From assembly GCA_008828725.1 (NCBI GenBank), contig MEHQ01000233.1:223321-287320 (forward strand): a DNA stretch of 64,000 nt, written 5' to 3'. Of the stretch, positions 55,882 through 64,000 are shown in pieces. The notes beneath the pieces are model-generated. The model did not search any database. It was not told where the DNA came from and worked only from the letters and a program-made list of their open reading frames with translations. How positions within the stretch are numbered: position 1 is the first letter of the stretch; the number at the start of each line of letters is the position of its first letter. The DNA comes from Saccharina japonica. Its lineage: Eukaryota > Sar > Phaeophyceae > Laminariales > Laminariaceae. Both the position numbers and the translations under genes were made by a program.

Positions 55882-56160
55882 TTAGGATTCAAGACCCATC
55901 GCCGCTGCCCGAGCCGCGCGCGTTGCCGCTACCGTCGCCGCCCGAGTCGCGGCCCACGCCGGCCTCGCCGGCATGCGTTCCGCCCGTGCCTTCCATCTCT
56001 CCCTCATTCTCTCTCTCTTGGCGAAGACGGTCTCGACTTCCTGTGCAGTTTCGCTCAAGAGCACGTCTAGCAAGGCTTCCGATGCCTGGCACTCGATAAA
56101 GTAGGTGTCCTCCTCAAAAAGAACCCAGTCGGCGTACTCGTTGTCCAGCGGGATGTTCTT
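55882..56160 (-). CDS. Terminal exon, unknown protein
   Basis: Minus acceptor 'ccgctttgcccag' (strong) at 56161 is followed by 92 codons and TAA at 55884-55882, entered at phase 0. It reads KNIPLDNEYADWVLFEEDTY, FIECQASEALLDVLLSETAQ, EVETVFAKRERMRERWKARA and a long Arg/Ala-rich tail ending AARAAAMGLES. The tail has CGG/GCG codon repeats, so its length may vary. No family recognised. The upstream exons must be at higher coordinates; 63024-63194 (same strand, phase 0) is one candidate. It does not match the C-terminus of GatA-type amidases. Confidence 0.65.
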   Translation of the reverse strand, partial: KNIPLDNEYADWVLFEEDTYFIECQASEALLDVLLSETAQEVETVFAKRERMRERWKARAERMPARPAWAATRAATVAATRAARAAAMGLES

Positions 56161-56194
56161 CTGGGCAAAGCGGAATCGAGCACACACATCAGAG

Positions 56195-56540
56195 GTAATG
56201 GGCGGGAGGGAGGGGGTCGAATCGAGCACATAGTCGGAGGTTGGGCAGGGGGGCTGGTAGCAAATCGAAACATATTCAGGGAGTAAGAGGTGGCGGGGGA
56301 TGGTATCGAATCGAAGCATGATCAGAGGTAGGCACGGGGGGGGGGGTATCGAATCGTAATACAATCAGAGGTAAGGTAGGTGAGCGGGGTATCGAATCGA
56401 AACAAAAGCAGAGCTACTGTTGGCAGGGTGTCAATAGAAACATACACAAGAGCTACAGTAGCCAGGGGTATCAGCCGGAATATAATAGTTGGTGTGTGGG
56501 GGGGCGTATCGAATCTAAAAACAATTCCAAAGGTGGGTAG
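56195..56540. repeat. ~58-bp 'ggtatcgaatcg' minisatellite
   Basis: About six imperfect units share 'ggtatcgaatcgaa.cata' and 'cagaggtagg' with G runs between. The reverse-complement family is at 24190-24355. It lies in the last intron of the minus-strand gene, ending close to its acceptor. Confidence 0.75.
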
Positions 56541-57214
56541 GTAGGTTTACGTGGTTGGTACTGCCTTCAATTTCCATGAGGACTCTCTACCCAGATACCT
56601 GGGATGTATGTTCAAACCCTCTCATCGCTGAAAAAACATTACTTAATTAACTCTAGCTCAAGCAATCGTCGCCTCAAAAAAGTAAACCACTTAATTCATA
56701 CTAACTCTAGACCTTGACGAAATATATATGGGGTATTGTCTCCTAAATAAATCAATTGATGATTTCACACGACGTGTACTCGTAGCTCAAGTCATAATCC
56801 ATCTACAGTAAGTCACTCACCCATACCTACATACTTCGTATACCGGCTACGCCTGTGGTGTTACAGTACGTAATGTGAGGTTTGGGAATATTACCTCCAC
56901 CTGTACTACAGGTACCCGACTAGTCTACCCTGGCACATTTTCATGGTCGATACAATGAGTACCCACTACGTGGGTATACTATCGAAAACACTCATATTAC
57001 ATAATGATGAGCTTATTTAGTGACACTACCTGCATGGGCACTGTTGATACCCGCCTGCCCGCTGGAATTCAAAGCACTCGGATATTTTCTAACTTGGGGT
57101 GCTTTCCGGTACCCGCAGGACGGGTAGCGTTTTCCAGGATGGTTCTGTCTCCAGAATAGCCCCATACTCGATTTTACCCGGGCATAATTTGGTATGTTCT
57201 ACTCGGGTAAGAGT
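56541..57214. other. Non-coding, no gene seen
   Basis: AT-rich. No splice-bounded frame recognised. The TACCCGGGTA-type words begin near 57100. Confidence 0.35.
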
Positions 57215-57335
57215 TGCTATTACGGTGCACCATATCAAGTTCAACCTACGGGTACACCCAAAAACCTATATGTTTACCTTTTTATATTAACAATACTTGG
57301 TCCTATTTGCTATGGTCCCCCGCAATAGTTTTTAC
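57215..57335. mobile_element. ~115-bp MITE family, copy 2
   Basis: Left end 'ctattacggtgcaccatat', right end reversed 'ctattgcgggggaccatagc'. Interior on the reverse strand ('ggaccaagtattgttaatat', 'gggtgtacccgtaggttg') matches the copy at 62342 in order. Confidence 0.65.
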
Positions 57336-58130
57336 CCGAGTACCACGTAGTTGGTATACTTCTTACCCGTGGTATGAATTGGTATACGTTACCCGGGTAA
57401 TAGGTGTTACATAGGTTGTACGTTTTACGTAGGGTAGCATACAGCTGGCCATGTTTCCGTTGTGTGTACGTATACCTGCTGCTGTACGTACCTTGTACGA
57501 GGTATGCAGGGGAAGCCCCGCCCCCAGAAAAAAAAAAGTTACAGCGTTAGGTATAATACGATATCGCTTTTCTTTTCTTACAGCAGGAGAGAGGCACGTA
57601 AACATGAATGGGTACCAGGTACATTCCCAGGTACGGGTTTACTGTTGACCACTAAAATCGTTTGGGAATCCTACCTGAACTTTCAGACGATGTCCGGCGC
57701 CTTTTGAATTTGGGGGCGGGAAGGCAGTATACTTCGGCTATGATAAGGAACGAGTATACCAGGTAGTAAGGTATCAGGGTCCCTACTAAAGACATTCGCT
57801 ACCCGGGTTTACGAGCGCGGACTTGGTACAAACGTATCAATGTAGACGGGTATAGTACATCAACAACCGATTGAAATACTTATACGATCAGCATCGGCTA
57901 TATTCCTCGAGTTGCTACTAAAGGTACCCGGGTAGCTTTCGGAATCAGGTGATATAGCTACCCGTCTACCCGGGTATACGATATAGTATCTCATAGTATG
58001 CGGTACTTACAGCACGACGGGTATGGTGCTGGGGGGCGGTACTATATGGGTATAATATACCCGTTCGTTGGTTGGCTGTACCCGGGTATGTTACCCGGGT
58101 GCCCTACTAGAGTATACCATGTATACTCTA
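57336..58130. repeat. Cluster of TACCCGGGTA palindromes
   Basis: At least seven TACCCGGGTA or one-off words (57177, 57391, 57802, 57926, 57976, 58078, 58094 approximately) in about 0.95 kb, spaced irregularly, in AT-rich DNA. Also 'ggtaccaggtac' and 'acccgagtacc' relatives. Whether they are protein-binding sites or debris of a repeat is not told by sequence alone. Confidence 0.55.
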
Positions 58131-59429
58131 CTATTTAATAGTATATATAAGGAAAAGTAGTAATCATAACCTAATATGGTGAGCAAACATAGGGGGGTAT
58201 ATACATGGCTTTTGGGTCCATCGCGGGTTCTGATTACTATCATATAACATATCCCCCGTACCCGTAACAAACACGCCTTCGAAAAATACCCCTGAGATTC
58301 GTTAGGTAGGGAAGGGCTGTCGAACCGAATGTATGCAGAGGTTTACCTAAAAGAAGAGCGATCTGCAGGAGTTTGCCATCAAGTTGTAGGGGACGCGCTT
58401 TCAAGGCAAACGTTTGAGTTAAGAAACAATGCACCAAAGTTTGGCGACAGACTGCTCTGAAATGGAGTGGGCACAAACATTAAACATATGTATATATATG
58501 ACGGTAAAGCAGTAGCAAGAAGAGTGAAGTACGGGTAGGCCCTTTAGGACTGCACTCCTGATTTTGGGACAAATCACTTGGAAAAATACTTAGATACTAT
58601 TTATTTGTTCTCCCGGCTTTAGCAAAATTAATGGATTATGTACGTACAGCAGTACAAAACACTTGGTTCCGCGTTCTGTAGTATGTACATCTCGGACCCT
58701 TCCGGTTCACCAAACAAAATCCTACTTGCGAGCGAGACGTGTATGTACGTATGTACGCATGATATATTAATATTTTGTGACCTGTCAAGCTCATGAAGTG
58801 AGCAAGTATCGGCTACCATACACCCCCCGCTCCCCCTAAAGTAGACATCCCAACTCATCTCTACGAAAAAAACTCGGAGGGGAACCCAACCACCCCCCCC
58901 CCCAGCCGCCTCCCGTCCGGCTACAAAATATAGATATATGCACCTGTACGAAATCGGCTTGGAGGGGAAACCCAGCTCTTGAAAACAAAACTTAGCACTG
59001 CACACACTTTCCATGCACAATCTACTTGGAGTTAAAGTGGGGATGTTTTTCATTACCTAACACAGTTGGTTGTATTGAAGTATATATTCTTATCCCAGTT
59101 GCCATCTGACAATGTGCAGCTCTAATTTCAACCATACCATTCACATACATATACTACACTTATCAACCATCTCTTTTACCTACTCCGCACCGACGTTTCA
59201 TCCATCAAATCTGGAAGGGGAGACATGTACTCCTGCCTTGTGCCTTGTGCCTTTCAATCAAATCTAACCAAGTGATGAATCCATCGAAATCATGCCCCCC
59301 TTCTCCATGAAAAGATCGATACACACTCCACACCTAACCGTGCTTCGCACTTCGCAATGAGATGCCCACAAAATCATGAACGAACGTGGAATAACGGTTA
59401 CGTTTTATTTTACGTTGTACCAAGAGAGG
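58131..59429. other. Non-coding interval
   Basis: No convincing exon. The minus frame 58240-58476 lacks borders and codon bias. (C)n at 58893-58903. Confidence 0.35.
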
Positions 59430-60690
59430 GTTTACAGCAGTGCTTGGAATCCAACTGGAATTTTTGTTTTTGTTGTATCTGAAGAGGGTTAACAGCACTT
59501 GGAATCAAAATGGAATGTTTTTTCTTGTAGCATCAACGTATCAACAGGGTTATAGGACACTTCCCTTCACATCTCCGACAGACCATGTACAGATAGATCA
59601 GATAGACCTTCTGTCGATGGATCCTCTAGCCTAGCCTGACGTTACGAGATGCTGTGTAGCACAGATCCAACCCAGGAAATATTTTCTACACCCCACATAA
59701 TATATATGAGCTAGATTTTACAGATCATACAGATCAGGAATCTATCTGCCTGAAATATCTGAATCATGACGTGGGAATGATCTATATGATCTGTCTGCTA
59801 GAGCTGTCTAGTACTCGGAGCAAAAATGGAATATATTTTGCAGTACAAAAAGAGACAAAAGTACTTGGAATTAAAGTCGAGTGTTTTTTTCTTGCAGCAC
59901 CAAAACGGTTAGAATCACTTGGAATTAAAGTGGAGTTTTATTTTGCAGTACCATATTAGTTAATACTACTTGGAATTAAATTCGAGTTTTTTTTAGAACC
60001 AAAATGGTTAATACTACTTGAAATTAAAGGGGACTTCAGTTTTGCATTACCATCATACTACTGTAGTTAATACTACTTGGAATTAAATAGGAGTTTTTTT
60101 TTGCAGTACCATAATGGTTAATAACCGTACACTCGTACGTACTTGGAATTAAAGTGAAGTTTTTTTAGCAGTACCATAATGGTTAGTACCACTTGGAATT
60201 CAAGTAGAGTTTTGTTGCGGCACCAAAATGGTTAATATTACTAGGAATTAAAATGGATTTTATTTTGCAGTACCAAAATGGTTAATACTGCGTACTTGGA
60301 ATTATACTAATACTGGAGTTATGTTTTTTGTAGCACACAATGGTTAATCTTACTGGGAATTAAAGTGTTTTATTTCATTACCATAATGTTGAATACTTCT
60401 TGGAGTCTTATTTTGCTGTACCGAACTGGTTAACACTACTCGTAAACTACTTGGAATTTAATTGGATTTTGTTTTTTCTGCAGTACCGTAATGGTTAATA
60501 CTACTTGGGGTCTTTTTTTGCAGCACCGAAATGGGTAATACTGCTTGGAACTAAAGTGAACAATAGTCCAAAGTACTCGCAATTGATTTTTTTTGCAGTA
60601 CCAAAAGCGCTTTACTTACAGTGCTTGAAATTAAAGTGGATTCTTTTTACAGCACCGAAACGCCCAAGTCAACCTGAAGAAGACCAGCAT
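59430..60690. repeat. ~58-bp minisatellite, about 20 copies
   Basis: Unit 'cagtaccataatggttaatactacttggaattaaagtggagtttttttt'-like, length 55-62 bp, with a T run and 'gcag' at the end of each. It is interrupted at 59640-59810 by the repeat shared with 44.64-44.80 kb. Each unit looks like a splice acceptor (T run then GCAG) on plus. Confidence 0.9.
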
Positions 60691-60707
60691 TAAGAACCCC
60701 TATATTT

Positions 60708-61216
60708 ATAGGTTGGGTTGGCGTCGGTTGGCAACGACGCTGTAAAACACGCCACTCGCTGCGTGAGCTAGACCACCAGGGTGCCGTTTTTTTTTGTTAT
60801 TTTTTTTTGGCGGTCACCAAAGCTGGCGGTCGAGTAGATCATTTGTGCGGGATGAAGAACCTTTGCTCCGCACAAGGGGAATGGTCGTTTCACGTAGTGT
60901 TAATATGGTAAGGCGTCCGCGAGGCAGTTACATAGTAAAACCCATTGCTGTCTCCGGAAGTGGCCACACCAGAAATTAAATTAACTCATTGAAGGTGTCG
61001 TCCATATGCAAGTCCGCCTCAGAGGCGGTTCTTAGCAGGATGCAGCTCACCCTCCATGCGACTCGCCCAACACCTCACGGCGTTTCGCGCTTGGTGCAAG
61101 CAATGTCTGCCTGGTTGGTGAAAACCCAACGCGCTCCGTCCCGGCATTGTAGGGATGCGAGGGTCTATGGTCATATGACTACGGCCGTGCACAACATGAG
61201 TACACCCCTCCCCCCG
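60708..61216 (-). repeat. Dispersed ~510-bp repeat, full copy 4
   Basis: Reverse of the copy at 5713-6228, the two being the most alike in the window. It runs from 'ataggttgggttggcgtcgg' to 'catgagtacacccc'. It is followed by a C/A-rich stretch and then the GatA-like exon. Confidence 0.85.
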
Positions 61217-61323
61217 GTAAAACAGAACCCCCCAATCCCAGAAAAAAGTACAAACCCAAACGCCTCATTTTGGGAACACCCTCGTCAGATAGTATGCGCG
61301 GTGTGGCTGGCGTCTTTCTTTAC

Positions 61324-61503
61324 CTTCTGGTCTATCGCTCTGGCGGCGTCCACTGCGGCGCGACCCTGCACGCTCAAGAAGGCCCCCACGTCGCCCTCCG
61401 TCTCGTCCAGGCGTTTCAAGGCCTGGCTCACCAGCTCTTCCGAGGTAACGCGTCCGGATCGCACCGCTTCCGCCGCTTCCAGCAGAGGGGACGGGGCTGT
61501 CAT
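61324..61503 (-). CDS. Amidase-signature protein (GatA-like), first exon only
   Basis: Minus ATG at 61503-61501 reads MTAPSPLLEAAEAVRSGRV, TSEELVSQALKRLDETEGD, VGAFLSVQGRAAVDAARAID and ends QK before donor GTAAAG at 61323 (60 codons, phase 0). This matches the N-terminus of the amidase family that includes GatA (the A subunit of glutamyl-/aspartyl-tRNA amidotransferase): helix, G-x-(V/L)-(S/T)-(S/A)-x-E-L, a second helix, then AFL and the Ala-rich helix before 'D'. The Gly/Ser-rich catalytic core that should follow was not found between 55.9 and 61.3 kb, nor to the left of the terminal exon at 55.9 kb in this window. Transit peptide: none visible after this ATG. So the gene is partial here: a lone exon, a very long intron, or a pseudogene. 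Confidence 0.7.
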
Positions 61504-61544
61504 GGAGAACGTTGCCAGGCCGCATTTGGTCTTGTGCGCTCTGA

Positions 61545-61800
61545 TGGTAGGGTTGGGTTGGGTTGGGTTGGAGTTGGGTTAAGGTTGGGTTGGGGTGTGA
61601 CAGCAGATGGGTGGGTGGGTGGGTGGGAGTGTAGTGGGTGGGTGGGTGGGTGGGAGTGTAGTGGGTGGGTACGTGGGTGGGTGGGTTGGGGTGGGGTGGG
61701 GTGGGGTGGGGTGGAGGTTGGGGGAGTGGGGTGGGTGGGGTGGGTGGTGTGGGTGGGGGTGGGGTAGAGTAGGGTGGGGTGGGTGGCTGTGTGGGATGGC
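61545..61800. repeat. G-rich array (GGTTGGG / GTGGGTGG)
   Basis: On plus: (GGTTGGG)n at 61547-61590, then (GTGGG)n, twice in the form 'gggtgggagtgtagtggg', then (GTGGGG)n to about 61795. Several runs of three or more G's within 30 bases meet the G-quadruplex pattern. It lies directly upstream (5') of the minus-strand GatA-like ATG. Confidence 0.85.
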
Positions 61801-62341
61801 CGCTCGGATAGACAGGACAATCATCAACGTTGAGTGTTTGTGTACCTTTGCGTTGTATCGTGCTGATATCTTAATATTCTTGTGTTCGAATGTCACACTA
61901 TTTTCGTGCATCCATACGCTCTTTGTTCTGATGTTTTGTAATTACGGATCCGTAGATTACGTACGTACTGAAAAACATATCGCAGCGGAACTCTCAGAAA
62001 TCTGTTGCCAAGAAAGTAAGCGCGTGTAGGCGTTTTCGCCAAAATATACAAACAGCTCGAAAATGGAGTAAATTATTTGCAAACAAGATCCATATTTATT
62101 TCCTCGGTGTCAGAAAACTGCCGCAAACATGCAATAAGAATCAAGGAACTGTATGCCTTATTTTGCTTTTTTCTGAGCCCAAACTTGTACTACTGCTGTA
62201 TCTCTCACGGGACCGTACTTTCCCCGCCCGCATAGTATTTGGGGACGTCAGCTTAAGGGCCTAATCGATCCGCGAGAAAAGCAGCGAACGCTCGACGGGA
62301 GCCCTTTTGTATCAGCGATGTAGCGACCGTACAGCAGGATT
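61801..62341. other. Non-coding, no gene seen
   Basis: AT-rich, no splice-bounded frame recognised. Confidence 0.35.
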
Positions 62342-62461
62342 ATTACGGGGGACCATAGTAAACACTAGTAATTAGGACCAACTATTGTTAGCGAAAATGT
62401 AGAAATATGTAGGTGTTTGAGTGTACCGTAGGCCCTATGTACCGTGGCCCCCGGAATAGGC
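62342..62461. mobile_element. ~115-bp MITE family, copy 3
   Basis: Left 'tattacgggggaccatagtaa', right reversed 'tattccgggggccacggtac'. Interior 'ggaccaactattgttagcg' and 'gtgtttgagtgtaccgtagg' align with copy 2 reversed. Confidence 0.7.
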
Positions 62462-63023
62462 CCCGGCGCACGCAAACAAAGCATTTGTCTCCGATTTTAC
62501 TGCTTGTTGTTGCTGCTGCTGGCCAACCACCAGGACTTTACAAAAACATCTCGCGAGTCATTTCTGGCTGCCTACGACTGCCTGCTGTGAGGTGCGCACC
62601 CAACGCCCTCCACACACTCCACAAGAGCCGCGATCTAAACAAATCATTCGTGGGCGGCCGTGGTTGACTGTGAGACGCTGTAGCTGCCAGTAAATGAAAT
62701 GAAACCTTTCAGTTGGGGGGATTCGTGCACTGTCTCGTTTTGTGCCGTTCGAATTTCGACCAATTTCGACCAATTTCGACAACCAACCAACCAATCAACC
62801 AACCAACCGCAGCATCCCGCAGTCAAGTCAAGGGGTAGCAGATAGGCCTCCGCTAGTTATCTTCCATAAAATCGGTTTCCGGGTGATGTATGTATGTATA
62901 TGTATATACGACTCCTGTGGTAATAATTTATCATGTGACTATTCATAATGTAACCTTAACCTCATCAAACGTTAGACAGGCATGATACCCCCCCCCTATA
63001 CCGCACACCATGAATCAGCTCAC
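62462..63023. other. Coding-like patch 62.48-62.67 kb, strand uncertain
   Basis: On plus the frame with VAAAGQPPGLYKNISRVISG ends at TGA near 62667; on minus the same bases are open too (SRLLWSVWRALGAHLTAGSR). Neither has convincing borders; not called. (AACC)n at 62779-62810. Confidence 0.25.
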
Positions 63024-63194
63024 CTCCGGCACTCTGGCCATAGCCACCTCGTCGGGAACGGCCAAAACTTTGTGGACAACCGTAGCGGGGATAACCCACA
63101 GGTCCTCCGGAGGGGGACCCCGAGGCGGTGGGAAGTCCATCCCGTCCTCCCCCGTTAGCTGGCTGATCTCGGGTTCCGGTGGTGTTTCGTACAT
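63024..63194 (-). CDS. Exon, unknown Pro/Glu-rich protein
   Basis: Minus acceptor (a long C/T tract ending 'ccaccgccag') and donor GTGAGC at 63023 bound 57 codons, phase 0 at both ends. It begins MYETPPEPEISQLTGEDGMD, then FPPPRGPPPEDLWVIP, ATVVHKVLAVPDEVAMARVP and E. The ATG directly after the acceptor could be internal or a start. No family recognised. It may be spliced to 55882-56160 (same strand and phase), but the GatA-like exon lies between them, so that link is doubtful. Confidence 0.6.
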
Positions 63195-63421
63195 CTGGCG
63201 GTGGGAGAGAGAGAGAGAGAAGTCCAACGTGAAAGATCGGTACAATATAATACGAAAACAAAAAACGACCGGATGCACAGAAATAACACGAGCAATGGAA
63301 AACAAGGGTGGGGTGAGGGGAGGGAGGGGAGGGAGGGAGGATACATGAATATAAAGAAAATTGAAAAAACACTAGTCTACGCATAGAGCACAAAGAACAC
63401 AAGGACCCATATATATATTAA

Positions 63422-64000
63422 GGGGAGCGGCCAAAAAAAGGTACACCTGGTCCGTTCGGGGCCAAAAACAGGTACATGCTAAAATCAAGTTTAAAACGCA
63501 CCCCACGAGCCTGCCGTTCCTTGCAACGCAAAGTAGAGTTTTTCATGTTCTTCGTGCTCGCCCGGTGGCTACGTATACGAGTAGCTGCTATTAATGGTAC
63601 GAGGAACGAACGCCTGATGCTGCATTGTCCCTTTTCAGCTTGCGACACCCCTGGTATTCCAAGTCAACCACAATCCCGAAGGGGAGCCTTCTATCTCGTA
63701 TTATTTCGGCGGAGGTGTGCAGGCAGATATGTGTGTGTGTCGCTCGAGTGGCGTGTAGTGCGAGGGACGAAGGGAGAAGGGGGTCTCCGCGTACGTCGGC
63801 ATTTGTATAGGGGGCATAGGGTGGAACTACGAAGGGCCTCTGATTGGCTTAAAAACGACAAAAAAAAGGTGAAAGTCAAGCAGAGTAGACAAATCAGGTA
63901 TACCTGGGTTTTGAAGAGGCAAAAACCGGTACAACGAGTTTTAGACCAATGGCAGGGCACGTGGAGTGCGTTTTTGACTTGATTTTAAGTATGTACCTGT
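63422..64000. mobile_element. 629-bp MITE family, copy 2 (cut by window end)
   Basis: Nearly identical to 43729-44357 from the tip (GGGGAGCGGCCAAAAAAAGG) through 'aatcccgaaggggagcc' and 'gtgaaagtcaagcagagtag' to the window end. Only scattered substitutions and small indels differ. The right TIR and target duplication are beyond the window. Confidence 0.9.

Overview
This is a eukaryotic nuclear window with intron-rich, repeat-rich DNA. Coding sequence is confined to short GC-rich exons with GT donors and AG acceptors, separated by 0.3-4.5 kb of AT-rich or simple-sequence DNA. I see no bacterial-style operons or ribosome-binding sites. Phase-0 introns, many CAG tracts, alanine-rich coiled coils and many small inverted-repeat transposons together suggest a stramenopile, perhaps a brown alga. 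That is inference from style only; no marker gene here settles it.

Genes on + strand: (1) 0.7-2.2 kb, two exons of a membrane or secreted protein (hydrophobic leader, then a transmembrane segment). (2) 9.4-19.4 kb, a long coiled-coil / low-complexity protein of at least 868 residues in seven exons, ending in a degenerate GATA-like zinc-finger exon. (3) 19.5-23.8 kb, a six-exon, about 450-residue protein with an OTU/otubain-like D-G-N-C motif and a basic C-terminus. Its 3' part was reshaped by a tandem duplication that made a hybrid exon.

Genes on - strand: a terminal exon of unknown function at 5.3-5.6 kb; a complete three-exon Myb/SANT-like (trihelix-like) gene at 29.3-32.5 kb (348 aa); the first exon of an unknown coil protein at 40.1-40.5 kb; a terminal exon at 55.9-56.2 kb; an isolated first exon of an amidase-signature (GatA-like) protein at 61.3-61.5 kb; and an exon at 63.0-63.2 kb.

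Repeats dominate the rest. They include a dispersed family of about 510 bp (two full copies, one near-full, several truncated); a 480-bp hAT-type MITE with an 8-bp target duplication; a 629-bp MITE with ~95-bp inverted termini and 9-bp target duplications (second copy at the right edge); a 214-bp Tc1/mariner-type MITE with TA duplication; a ~115-bp MITE in three copies; an ~800-bp foldback element; a >0.9-kb perfect 12-bp satellite followed by a polypurine tract; 17-, 32-, ~38- and ~58-bp minisatellites; a ~200-bp satellite; and a ~1.08-kb tandem duplication.

The most unusual structures are a ~445-bp palindrome with a 1-nt spacer that carries an inverted exon copy beside the real exon (12.44-12.89 kb), and the exon-shuffling duplication at 22.2-23.8 kb. 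From 42 to 55 kb the window is almost entirely repetitive. No CRISPR array, rRNA gene or intact autonomous transposase was recognised.
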